A stretch of DNA of 33,290 nucleotides, taken from positions 1 through 33,290 of the forward strand of contig VHCG01000040.1 in the NCBI GenBank assembly GCA_016871805.1, read 5' to 3'. This document shows positions 16,062 through 24,913 of the stretch, piece after piece. The position numbers and the translations under genes are program-made. Each line of letters opens with the position of its first letter. The first letter of the stretch is position 1. The stretch is from Verrucomicrobiota bacterium. GTDB lineage: Bacteria; Verrucomicrobiota; Verrucomicrobiia; Limisphaerales; UBA9464. The notes below the pieces were generated by a model. That model saw only the letters and a program-made list of their open reading frames with translations. It was not told where the DNA came from and did not search any database.

Positions 16062-17404
16062 AGTTCGCGCAGGCGGACGTTTCGGAACATCACCGGATCG
16101 TTGTGCCCGGCGAAGCCGAAGTGACCCCGAACCCGGTCCTTGCCCGGATGAGGGGAGTTCGCGAGGTATTCCTTGATCTGGGATAGGTCGGTGTCGAGGA
16201 CAACAAAGCCGTTGAGCTCCACCCGGATCTTCGAGCCCGTGACCGTGACCTCCTCGTAGTTCCACTCACCAGGAGGCCTCTGGAAGCCGCGCGCGGCGGC
16301 AGCCATGCCGTAGGCCGAACCATGGGCCTGACGGGGGTCGATCTTGGAGTTGGTGACCTTCTCGTAGTTGTCATCCAGAACCTGGAGTTCACACATGCCC
16401 TCGTAGGCGGTGTCCCCCTTTCCGGGATAGCGGATGGCAAGACCGTTGTTGCCACCGGGCGGCAGCTTGTACTCGAGGCGCACGACGAAATCGCCGTACT
16501 CCTTCTCCGTGTAGATCGTCCCCCCCTTGCCCGCCTTGCATTTCACGGCGCCGTCGACCACTTCGTAGTTGTCCAGCGGACCTGCCCAGCCCTTGAGATC
16601 ACGGCCGTTGAGGAGTGGTGTGAACCCGGATTCGCCATCCTTTGACAGGATTCGGTCTGCCTCGGCTGGCGGGATCTCGCGGACGAACGCGTTGCGCCAC
16701 CGGATTTCCCCACCGTGGGTCTGGAGCTGGATCGGACCCTTCACCGGCACGGGCAGCTTACGATCGTAGTAGTTCTCCATGACGGCATTCTTCACGACCT
16801 GCTTGCCGTTGAGCCAGACACTGACCCGCGACCCCACCATCATGATGCGGAACTGATTCCATTGCCCAAACGGCTCGTCGGCCAGGACCAACGGATCCTT
16901 CCCGGGGGCACCCGGGGAGTTGTTCCAGAGCGCTCCCGAGCCTTTGTCGGCGCCGATGTTGAACTTTTCCTTTTCCGTCGAATCCCAGATCTGCACCTGG
17001 GGGACTCCGCGCAGATAGATTCCCGAGTCGGCCTTGGGGACCGTCTTGTAGTCGATCAGCAGCTCGAAATCGCCGTAGTCTTTTTCGGTCGTTGCATACG
17101 CCCCGAGCCCATCGTTCACCAGCTCCCCGTTTTCGAAGTACCAGTGCGGCTTTCCGGACTTGGGATTCACCTCGAGCATCGAGGCGGTCCATTTGTCGAT
17201 CAATGCCTTGCGCTCGGCCTCGGGGAGCGACAGTAACTTTCGGTGGTCATAGGTATCACCACCACGGAACCCCGTCAGATCCTTCCCATTGAACAGCGGA
17301 GAAAACCCCTCGGGCGGCGTCTCGGCCGAGACCGGAGGGTAGGGGAGCAACAAGACAAGGGCGGCCAACAACGGAGCCCAAGGACGGAAGCGGAGAGGTT
17401 TCAT
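16058..17404 (-). CDS. secreted protein with two DUF1080 (3-keto-disaccharide hydrolase) domains
   Basis: This 448-residue protein has a signal peptide (MKPLRFRPWAPLLAALVLLLPYPPVSA) and two copies of the DUF1080 concanavalin-like fold. The first begins GFSPLFNGKDLTGFRGG and the second GFTPLLNGRDLKGWAG near residue 256. Each repeats the family pattern of DFELLIDYK or DFVVRLEYK and SGIYLRG or NGLAIRY. DUF1080 proteins act on 3-keto-glycosides outside the cytoplasm and are highly expanded in Verrucomicrobiota and Planctomycetota. It is the first gene of a minus-strand run with the RmlD-like reductase and gluQ. Confidence 0.9.
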   Translation of the reverse strand: MKPLRFRPWAPLLAALVLLLPYPPVSAETPPEGFSPLFNGKDLTGFRGGDTYDHRKLLSLPEAERKALIDKWTASMLEVNPKSGKPHWYFENGELVNDGLGAYATTEKDYGDFELLIDYKTVPKADSGIYLRGVPQVQIWDSTEKEKFNIGADKGSGALWNNSPGAPGKDPLVLADEPFGQWNQFRIMMVGSRVSVWLNGKQVVKNAVMENYYDRKLPVPVKGPIQLQTHGGEIRWRNAFVREIPPAEADRILSKDGESGFTPLLNGRDLKGWAGPLDNYEVVDGAVKCKAGKGGTIYTEKEYGDFVVRLEYKLPPGGNNGLAIRYPGKGDTAYEGMCELQVLDDNYEKVTNSKIDPRQAHGSAYGMAAAARGFQRPPGEWNYEEVTVTGSKIRVELNGFVVLDTDLSQIKEYLANSPHPGKDRVRGHFGFAGHNDPVMFRNVRLREL

Positions 17405-17450
17405 GAAAGTGGAAGCAAACCCTCTAAGCGCTCACCGGCCGCGGGTCAAT

Positions 17451-17480
17451 TCAGGAGCTCAGCAAAAGCGCAGCTCCTGA
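17451..17480. repeat. perfect 9-bp inverted repeat in a divergent intergenic region
   Basis: TCAGGAGCT (17451-17459) and AGCTCCTGA (17472-17480) form a perfect stem around 12 bases. It lies between the divergently oriented DUF1080 gene and a small membrane-protein gene. With no T run it is more likely an operator or structured leader than a terminator. Confidence 0.5.
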
Positions 17481-17546
17481 GTCCGACGGCTGACAAAACC
17501 CCCTGAGGGTTCCTGTGTCGTTGCTTTTCGACAGGACTTCCCTTTG

Positions 17547-17804
17547 ATGAATCGCATGGGTTTGGACAACGAAGGTAGGACCAGCGCTCCGCTTCCAAGA
17601 TCACGCCGCCCGGGCTCGCGACCACCAGGTGGCAGATCTTCCAATCGACGCACCTTTGGTGAGAAGACCAAGGTTTGGTTTGATGAGATCCCAGATCGGT
17701 TGTCCGCCCGGAAGTTCAACTTCTACCAGGCTGCACTCATCCTCATGGTCGGTGCGATCTTCTACCGCTTCGTCATCCCCATGTTCGATCGCGGCCTCGA
17801 GTGA
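17547..17804 (+). CDS. small single-pass membrane protein of unknown function
   Basis: This 85-residue protein has a basic, Pro/Arg/Ser-rich first half and one hydrophobic segment near the C-terminus (ALILMVGAIFYRFVIPMF). The basic half should stay in the cytoplasm. No family is recognised. ATG 17547 follows an in-frame TTG at 17544. It is supported by the end of the reading frame meeting a hairpin (17805-17820), but its shortness leaves some doubt. Confidence 0.5.
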   Translation: MNRMGLDNEGRTSAPLPRSRRPGSRPPGGRSSNRRTFGEKTKVWFDEIPDRLSARKFNFYQAALILMVGAIFYRFVIPMFDRGLE

Positions 17805-17820
17805 TTCGGGCTCGCCCGAA
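17805..17820 (+). terminator. hairpin after the small membrane-protein gene
   Basis: TTCGGGC-TC-GCCCGAA is a perfect 7-bp stem starting directly after the stop codon. No T run follows, so it may be a 3'-end stabilising hairpin rather than a true intrinsic terminator. Confidence 0.4.
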
Positions 17821-17936
17821 CCCCTCCCGGACGACCAGCCCGCTGACCGCCTCCCGTACTTGTCAGGCTTTAGTCCAGGACCTTTGCTGAACGGGTAAGT
17901 GTTGCACCGCCGCCCCCCGTTTCCGCCGATGACGCC

Positions 17937-19802
17937 TTGGCCCGACTCCGCAGCGGGATGCGGGTCTTCGTGGGCTCCGGCTGCGCGGCACCGCAGACCC
18001 TGATCCAAGCCCTCACACGGAGGGTTCCCGCGGTGTACGACGTGGAGATCCTCCACATCCTGACCCACGGACCTGCTCCCTACGCCGCGACGGAACTCCA
18101 GGCCCACTGCCGGCAGAATTCATTCTTCATCGGCGGGAACGTGCGAAGCCAAGTCCAGGCCGGACTGGCCGACTACACCCCCATCTTTCTCTCCGAGATC
18201 CCGCGTCTATTCCGTGAGCGTCGACTGCATCTCGACATCGCCCTGGTCCGGGTCAGTCCACCCGACATCCACGGGTTCTGAAGCTACGGGGTATCGGTCG
18301 ACGTGGTGAAGTCGGTGGTCGAGTCGGCCGACCTCGTGATCGCCGAAATCAACCCCAACATGCCGCGCACATTGGGAGACAGCTTCGTCCATGTGCGTGA
18401 TCTGGATGTGATGGTGGAGGGTCGTCTGCCAGTGCTGGAGCACCCGACGGAGGAACCCTCTCAGGAGGCCCTGCAGATCGCAGAGTTCATTGAAACACTG
18501 GTGCCGGACGGGGCCACCCTGCAGACGGGAATCGGGTCCATCCCTAGCGCCGTGCTCGCGGCCCTCCGTGACAAGAAGAACCTGGGGATGCACACCGAGA
18601 TGCTCACGGAGGCCGTGCTTCCATTGATCGAGTCGGGAGCCCTGAACGGGAGGCTCAAGACGCTCCTGCCCGGGAAGATCGTCACCAGCTTCTGCTTCGG
18701 GAACCGTCGGCTCTACGACTACATCCACGACAACCCCGCCTTCGAGTTCCGCCCGACGGAGTTCACAAACGACCCATTCCAGATCGCCCGCAACAACCGG
18801 ATGGTGGCCATCAGCTCCGCGCTGGAGATCGACCTGACGGGACAGATCTGTGCGGATTCCCTCGGTGACCGGTTCTACAGCGGATTCGGGGGCCAGACCG
18901 ACTTCATGCGTGGCGCTGCTCGAAGCCAGGGAGGAAAGGCGATCATCGCACTTCCGTCGACAGGCCGACAGGGAACCGTCTCAAGGATCAGCGGACGACT
19001 GCTGGTTGGGGCCGGCGTGGTCACCACACGGGCGGACATCCATTACGTCGTCACCGAGTTTGGAATCGCCCACCTCCGCGGGAAGACCGTCCGTGAGCGC
19101 GCCCTCGCCCTCATCCACATCGCCCACCCGCAATTCCGGGAAGCTCTCCTCAAGGAGGCCCGAGACCGACATCTGGTGGCCCCAAACCAGATCGCCCTGC
19201 CTGCCGGACTCCGTCCCTATCCCCGGAAACATGAAACCTCCCACGAGTTCGGTGGCGGGCTGCGGGTCGACTTCCGACCGATCCAACCGACCGATGAGCG
19301 CCATCTCAAGGAGCTCTTCTATGCACATTCCCCGTCGACGATCTACCAGAGGTATTTCAGCCGACTCCAATCCCTTCCAGCCGAACTGGCCCAGCGGCTC
19401 GTGACCCTCGACTACCACGACGGCATGGCCCTCGTGGGCCTCATCCCTGCCGGAGGCGAACAGCAGTTCGTCGCCGTCGCGCGCTACCATAGAAATCCCG
19501 CAACTCAGTGGGCTGAGATCGGCATCGTCGTCCGGGAAGGCTATCGACGTCGGGAAATCGGGGATTCCCTGCTGCGGAGGCTCGCCGAGGTTGCTCGGGA
19601 ACAGGGGATCCTCGGCTTCCATGCCGATGTCCTCGCTGAGAACAGCGGGATGCTGACGCTCCTGAGACGCCTTGCCGACCCGGTCGAGGTCACCACACAC
19701 GCCGGCGTGACGACGGTGAGGTTTCCCCTTTCAGCCCTCAGGCTCAGCCCGGTCCGGGAGTCCCAACAAGACCTGGGACACGATTGCAACAATGCCGTCT
19801 GA
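17937..19802 (+). pseudogene. acetyl-CoA hydrolase/transferase fused to a GNAT domain, interrupted by an in-frame TGA
   Basis: Read through one TGA, the frame encodes about 620 residues: a CoA-transferase/acetyl-CoA hydrolase part, then a GNAT acetyltransferase domain from near 19260. Family landmarks are MRVFVGSGCAAPQ, NSFFIGGNVR, YTPIFLSEIPRLF, MPRTLGDSF, GSIPSAVLAALRDKK, TEFTNDPF and FYSGFGGQTDFMRGAARS. TGA 18279-18281 lies in DIHGF-stop-SYGVSVD, where relatives usually have Cys. The frame is also open upstream to a TAG at 17871 and encodes family-like sequence (SADDALARLRSG), but it has no ATG or GTG; TTG 17937 is the only candidate start. The GNAT loop reads RRREIG instead of the usual RGxGxG/A. 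Decay is the simplest reading. Selenocysteine recoding or a base error remains possible. Confidence 0.75.
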
Positions 19803-19852
19803 TTCCTGATCCGTTTTGAAACCTCCCACCCACGCCCTGCGTCTGATGAGGC

Positions 19853-21319
19853 ATGTTGGTGGAACTGCCCGCATCGAGATGGAACGTCGCGGCCGCGGCA
19901 CACCTCCTGAACCGGGCTGGATTCGGCGGTACCCCCGAGGAGATCGCTACCCTTGCCCGAAAGCCACTCCGGGAGGCCGTGACGTCCATGGTCGCACCGG
20001 AGGCGTTTTCGAGTCCCACGACAAATCCCTCATGGGCCCGCCCCGATCCCGACCGTGGCGTACGGCTCAAGGCGTTCCGGGAGGCCAGCCCGGAGGAGCG
20101 GACCCAGCTGCTACGGGAGCAGCGGAAGGTCCAGCGGGCGCGGATGATCGAACTGGAGGGCTGGTGGCTCACCCGCATGGCCAGCAGTCCCCACCCGGTG
20201 CAGGAAAAACTGACCCTTTTCTGGCACGGACATTTTGCGACCAGTGCCGTCAAGGTGCGGGACGCCTATCTCATGTGGCGCCAGAACGATCTGTTCCGGC
20301 GACACGGTCTGGGTCCCTGGAAGACACTGCTCCGCGAGGTGACGCTCGATCCGGCGATGTTGATCTGGCTCGACCAGGCTCAGAGCCGGCCGCCGAGGCC
20401 GAACGAAAACTACGCGCGGGAGCTGATGGAGCTCTTCGTTCTGGGTGAGGGACGGTTTTCCGAGCGCGATGTGACCGAGACAGCCCGGGCCCTGACCGGA
20501 TGGACTCTCGACCGACTCCGACAGGAACCCGTGTACCGCCCGCGACTGCATGACTCAGGCAGCAAATCGGTCCTGGGTCGGGAAGGAAAACTGGGCTTGG
20601 AGGACATCCTTGAACTCCTGACGGACCGCCCGGATTCGGACCGCTGGATCACGGGACGGCTCTGGACCTTCTTCGCCGGCACCCCACTACCACCCGGACT
20701 GCAGGATGCCCTCGTCGACAGCTTCCGGGATGCCGGCAGACGCATTGCCCCCTTCCTGGAAACCTTGTTCATCTCAGAGGCATTCCATGCGCCAGACGTT
20801 GTCGGTCAGAAGATCAAGAGTCCCACCGAGCTTCTGGTCATGGCCTGCCGACAGCTCGATCGACCGCTGCCACCGGCGCCGATCTGTGCCAACTCGCTAC
20901 GGCTTCTCGGCCAGGATCTGTTCCATCCACCCAACGTGAAAGGTTGGGAAGGGGGAATGGCGTGGATCAACGCAAATACCCTGCTGACCCGCCAAAACCT
21001 TGCACTCACCCTGGTCACCGGTGAAAATCCGCTGCCAAACGTGCCGCGGAAACCGGCCCAGAACGGACGGAGCGAACACCGACGGCGCCGACAGGTCACC
21101 ACCCCGGTTGAGCTCAAGACGTTGATCCCGGTCTCCGCCAGGACCTCGAAGCAAGGGACCATCGAGATCCTCAACGAACGGTTTCTCGCCTCGAGACTCT
21201 CGGACCGGGGCCGCAAGGTGCTCCTCGAGTACCTGTCCTCCCAGGGGGATCTGGACCGGCTCGATCTCCTGGGCCTTTTGCGACTCACGCTCTGCCTGCC
21301 CGAATACCAACTGTGCTGA
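19853..21319 (+). CDS. DUF1800 domain-containing protein
   Basis: This 488-residue protein matches the DUF1800 family: AAHLLNRAGFGGTPEEI at the start, then KLTLFWHGHFATS, the block RPPRPNENYARELMELFVLGEG, and TETARALTGWTL. A late KIKSPTELLVMACRQL and HPPNVKGWEGGMAWIN follow. No signal peptide is obvious. The family is of unknown function and is almost always paired with a DUF1501 gene, as here 22 bases downstream. The start at 19853 is the first ATG after the interrupted CoA-transferase gene and gives a normal N-terminus. Confidence 0.9.
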   Translation: MLVELPASRWNVAAAAHLLNRAGFGGTPEEIATLARKPLREAVTSMVAPEAFSSPTTNPSWARPDPDRGVRLKAFREASPEERTQLLREQRKVQRARMIELEGWWLTRMASSPHPVQEKLTLFWHGHFATSAVKVRDAYLMWRQNDLFRRHGLGPWKTLLREVTLDPAMLIWLDQAQSRPPRPNENYARELMELFVLGEGRFSERDVTETARALTGWTLDRLRQEPVYRPRLHDSGSKSVLGREGKLGLEDILELLTDRPDSDRWITGRLWTFFAGTPLPPGLQDALVDSFRDAGRRIAPFLETLFISEAFHAPDVVGQKIKSPTELLVMACRQLDRPLPPAPICANSLRLLGQDLFHPPNVKGWEGGMAWINANTLLTRQNLALTLVTGENPLPNVPRKPAQNGRSEHRRRRQVTTPVELKTLIPVSARTSKQGTIEILNERFLASRLSDRGRKVLLEYLSSQGDLDRLDLLGLLRLTLCLPEYQLC

Positions 21320-21341
21320 CCGAACCAAAACCCAAAATCCG

Positions 21342-22676
21342 ATGCATACCCGTCGATCCTTCCTGAAATCGACCGCCTGGGGTGGCGCCCTTGGTTCGAC
21401 CGTACCCGCATTTCTGGCCGCAACATTCGACCAGCTGCAGGCTGAACACCTCGATCGTGCCGTGGCACCGGTCACCGGCAGGGATGGGCCGGTCCTCGTC
21501 GTGATCCAGCTCGCAGGTGGGAACGATGGGTTGAACACCCTGGCTCCCTTCAGGAACGACCACTACCACAGGGCCCGTCCAAAACTGGGCCTGAAGGCCG
21601 AGACCGTCCGAAAGATCCGAGACGATGTAGGGTTGCACCCGGCGTTGGGAGGGTTCCAGGAACTCCACGACCAGGGGCAGCTCGGGATTGTGCAGTCGGT
21701 CGGGTACCCGAACCCCAACCGGTCGCACTTCAGGAGCACCGATATCTGGATGACCGCCACGGACAGCAATCGCTTCAGCAACCTGGGCTGGATTGGGCGA
21801 TACTTCGACAACGCCTGCAGCGGTTCGCCCCCGACCATCGGGCTGGCCGTGGGCCGACAATCCCCCTTGGCCTTCGCCGCGCGCCAGCCGAGGGGCATCG
21901 CGCTCGAGAACCCGGAATCGTTCCGTTTCGCCGATACTGACGAGGTATCCGACGGAGACTCGACGACGAGTGGAACCTTCTATCGTCGGATGAATGCGGG
22001 CTTCGAAGACGCGCCACTCGGAGCCCCTGAGAATGCAGGAGGCAGTATCTCGATGTTGGAAGGGTCTGGCTCACCCGTCCACCAGGGCTCAGCCCTCGAT
22101 TTCCTGGAGCGCACCTCGCTGGACGCCCAGATCAGCTCGGACCGGATCCAATCCATCGCCAACCGCGTTCGTAACGGGGCAGTCTACCCCGCCTCGAAAC
22201 TGGCAACGGATCTCAGGCTCGTCGCCCGCCTGATTGCAGGGGGGCTGGGCACACGGGTCTACTACGTCAGCCAGGGCGGTTACGATACGCATACCCATCA
22301 GGCCGGAGCCCATCATCGACTCCTTGGGATTCTGGGGGATGCCATGGCGGCCTTCATCCGGGATCTGAAGGCACTTGGGCAGTCGGACCGGGTATTGGTG
22401 ATGACATTCAGTGAGTTCGGGCGACGGGTTGCTGAGAATGGCAATGCCGGAACCGACCACGGTGCCGCCGCACCCCTGTTCCTGGCGGGGACCCGGGTCA
22501 GGGCCGGCTTGCACGGCAAGGCGCCTGAGCTCGATCCGAAATTGCTCCGCAACGGGGACATCCGTCACACGACGGATTTCCGCACCGTCTACGCCAGCCT
22601 CCTCGCGCAGTGGCTGCGAACGGATCCGAAGGCCATCCTGGGGTCGACCTTTCCCACCCTGCCGCTCATCACCTGA
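21342..22676 (+). CDS. DUF1501 domain-containing protein with Tat signal
   Basis: This 444-residue protein starts with a twin-arginine signal (RRSFLK at 4-9, then a weakly hydrophobic stretch), so it is folded before export. Family landmarks are VVIQLAGGNDGLNTL, SHFRSTDIW, YVSQGGYDTH, VLVMTFSEFGRRVAENGNAGTDHGAA (here from 22396) and FRTVYASLLAQWL. These proteins resemble sulfatase/alkaline-phosphatase folds and are paired with DUF1800 proteins. The function of the pair is unknown, though the gene order and spacing argue for joint action in the envelope. Confidence 0.92.
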   Translation: MHTRRSFLKSTAWGGALGSTVPAFLAATFDQLQAEHLDRAVAPVTGRDGPVLVVIQLAGGNDGLNTLAPFRNDHYHRARPKLGLKAETVRKIRDDVGLHPALGGFQELHDQGQLGIVQSVGYPNPNRSHFRSTDIWMTATDSNRFSNLGWIGRYFDNACSGSPPTIGLAVGRQSPLAFAARQPRGIALENPESFRFADTDEVSDGDSTTSGTFYRRMNAGFEDAPLGAPENAGGSISMLEGSGSPVHQGSALDFLERTSLDAQISSDRIQSIANRVRNGAVYPASKLATDLRLVARLIAGGLGTRVYYVSQGGYDTHTHQAGAHHRLLGILGDAMAAFIRDLKALGQSDRVLVMTFSEFGRRVAENGNAGTDHGAAAPLFLAGTRVRAGLHGKAPELDPKLLRNGDIRHTTDFRTVYASLLAQWLRTDPKAILGSTFPTLPLIT

Positions 22677-22686
22677 AGTCCAGGCA

Positions 22687-24246
22687 TCAGGGACTCTCCG
22701 ACAGGTGTCGGGCCTGGCGTGGCGGTGCCGATCGGGCCTGCCGACGAACCGAGGGCATGGGACCGAACTCCTCCCTCCACCACGGTGGGCAATCATTGCG
22801 ACCCGCCCGGACATAGTCTGCAGCGAGCGCCCCGGCGATGATACTAGGGGGAATGGACCTGCGCCCTACCGCATGATTCCAAAGGAGCTCAAACTGTCGG
22901 GTCAGGGCAACGCCGCTTGCCTTGATCCCCTGCTGGTGGAGGTCGTCGCTGAAGGCCAAGAAGGCCACGAAGGCGGACCCCTGGAAGCCAGACGCCGACC
23001 ACAGCAGCGGTAGGGAGCGCGAGAATCGGCCACTGTTGGCAAACAAGTCCCAGAAGGCCGCAAACCGCTTGAGCCGGGCGAGGGTTGCAAAGTCGAGGAC
23101 CCGGGTTTCCAAGACCTCATAGGGAGGATGGGGGCTGTAGACCATGCCCCACTCGATGTCATGCCGGACGATCGGCGTACCACGAAGACGCTTCAGGATG
23201 CCGACCTGGATTTCCTGAGGGCCCAGCGCGAGGAGCCGATCGAAGCCCGCGCCGAAGCTCTCAAGGTCCTCCCCAGGAAGTCCAACGATGAGATCGGCAT
23301 GAACATGGACGCCACTGTGATCCCGAAGCCACCGGAGATTGTCCTCCATTCGGGCATGGTTCTGACGACGGCTGATCCGTTCCTCGACCTCGGGATTGAG
23401 CGTCTGGAGGCCGACCTCGAACTGGAGGGACCCTTCCGGGAAACGGGCGATGAGTTCACGGAGGGGTTCCGGCAGTCGGTCGGGCACCAACTCGAAGTGG
23501 ACGAACAGCCCAGGCCGCATCCGGTCCAGGAAAAAGCGCAGGATCGCAATGCTGGTCGGGAGGTGGAGGTTGAACGTGCGATCGACGAACTTGAATCGCA
23601 GAACACCGCGATCGAGGAGGCGCTGCATCGCCCCGAGGAAGCGATCCAATGGAAACTGACGAACTGGGATGTCGAGGGAGGAGAGGCAGAACTCACAGGT
23701 GAACGGACAACCCCGTGACGCCTCGACATAGATCACCCGGTGGGCGATGTCCCTCTCGTCGTAGAGCTCGTAGGGGAGCTCCAGTCGGGTCAGATCCAGC
23801 AAGGCCGCGTGCACAATCTTTGGAATCGGCTCGGTATGCCCAAACGGTCCCAATAACAGGCGCCTGCAAAGTTCGGTGAAACGAAGGTCGGCCTCCCCGG
23901 TGATGACATGATCCGCGAGGCCCACGATCTCCTGCCACTCCGGCTCATGGCTGACCTCTGGACCGCCCAGGACGACGACGAGGTCGGGACGAAGACGCTT
24001 CAGGATCGCAACCAGCTCGGTCGTGGGTCGCACATTCCAGATGTAGACGCCCAGACCGAGGATTCTCGGGTTCTGACTCAGGATGGACTCTGCGATCTCG
24101 AGGACGGATTGGTTGATATCGAACTCGAGGAGACGTGCCCGGGACCTGAGGTCACCGAGGTTGGCCATCAGGTAGCGCAGTCCAAAGGCCGCGTGGAGGT
24201 AGCGGGCATTCAGCGTGGACAGGAGAATGTCCGGATTCATGGGCAC
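22687..24246 (-). CDS. B12-binding domain radical SAM protein with DUF4080-like C-terminus
   Basis: This 519-residue protein has an N-terminal cobalamin-binding-like Rossmann domain (about 1-140; LLSTLNARYLHAAFGLRYL, then VVVLGGPEVSHE). A radical SAM domain follows with the CX3CX2C motif C180, C184, C187 in RGCPFTCEFC. The C-terminal part (about 370-480) matches the DUF4080 extension. Such proteins are thought to carry out radical methylation or other rearrangements; the substrate is unknown. The DxHxxG-type histidine is not evident, so cobalamin would bind without base replacement, as in other class B proteins. ATG 24246 or 24240 may be used. It is 102 bases from the Nudix gene. Confidence 0.85.
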   Translation of the reverse strand: MPMNPDILLSTLNARYLHAAFGLRYLMANLGDLRSRARLLEFDINQSVLEIAESILSQNPRILGLGVYIWNVRPTTELVAILKRLRPDLVVVLGGPEVSHEPEWQEIVGLADHVITGEADLRFTELCRRLLLGPFGHTEPIPKIVHAALLDLTRLELPYELYDERDIAHRVIYVEASRGCPFTCEFCLSSLDIPVRQFPLDRFLGAMQRLLDRGVLRFKFVDRTFNLHLPTSIAILRFFLDRMRPGLFVHFELVPDRLPEPLRELIARFPEGSLQFEVGLQTLNPEVEERISRRQNHARMEDNLRWLRDHSGVHVHADLIVGLPGEDLESFGAGFDRLLALGPQEIQVGILKRLRGTPIVRHDIEWGMVYSPHPPYEVLETRVLDFATLARLKRFAAFWDLFANSGRFSRSLPLLWSASGFQGSAFVAFLAFSDDLHQQGIKASGVALTRQFELLWNHAVGRRSIPPSIIAGALAADYVRAGRNDCPPWWREEFGPMPSVRRQARSAPPRQARHLSESP

Positions 24247-24348
24247 GACGACGTGGAACGGAATGACCTCGGATCATCCCGGAGTCCTGGAGCAATTGAA
24301 CGGAACGGTGATCTCAGGCAACCGGTCGGGATCTGGGTGGCCCTGCCA

Positions 24349-24783
24349 TCAAAGCGGCGGCGCGGGAAGGTGCCGGAGCAGTTCCCGGTTCTGATCGTGG
24401 GAGAGAAGCCTCAATGCTTCATCACGAGGCACCCAGCGGGTCTCCGCAACCTCCCCATCATCCTTTCCAGCACCGGGTCCGACCGCCTCCATGTCCCAGA
24501 AGCAGACCACCTTGTTCCTGTCCTGGACCACATACTGCATGACCCCGGCAAACCGGAGGGTGCGGGCGCGGATTCCCGTTTCCTCCTCGACCTCACGAAG
24601 CGCCGCCTCCTCGAAGTTTTCTCCCGGATCCAGCTTGCCCTTCGGAAACGACCACTCGTCACCACCGTGGCGATCCCTTCGGATGAGGAGCAGCTCAAGC
24701 CCAGCAGGCCCGCGGCGCCAGACCAGTCCACCCGCGGCGCGGAGCGGCGGGACCTGCGCGCCTGATTCATGACAGGTTTCCAT
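24349..24783 (-). CDS. Nudix hydrolase
   Basis: This 144-residue protein carries the Nudix box (residues 49-71): G49, E55, R63-E64, E67-E68 and G70 fit GX5EX7REUXEEXGU. It should hydrolyse a nucleoside diphosphate linked to another group. The start RAAGGLVWRRGPAGLELLLIRR is typical of MutT/DIPP-like members, and GDEWSFPKGK is close to Ap4A or diphosphoinositol polyphosphate hydrolases, although the substrate cannot be fixed. It is encoded upstream of the radical SAM gene on the same strand. Confidence 0.9.
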   Translation of the reverse strand: METCHESGAQVPPLRAAGGLVWRRGPAGLELLLIRRDRHGGDEWSFPKGKLDPGENFEEAALREVEEETGIRARTLRFAGVMQYVVQDRNKVVCFWDMEAVGPGAGKDDGEVAETRWVPRDEALRLLSHDQNRELLRHLPAPPL

Positions 24784-24913
24784 AACGACCTCACAACCCT
24801 ATCCCGGACCGCCGGAAGGCCCATGCGCAAAATGTTAAGTTTTGTGCCGCCCTTATAAATGGGGAAACAGCGCCGGCTTTTCTTGGAGGACTGACCAGAC
24901 CACGCTGATCGGA

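Noticed and set aside
18279-18314. Firm selenocysteine call for the TGA in the CoA-transferase gene
   Set aside because: The hairpin has only four Watson-Crick pairs, the Cys is not a known catalytic residue, and the start codon is also missing; decay is simpler.
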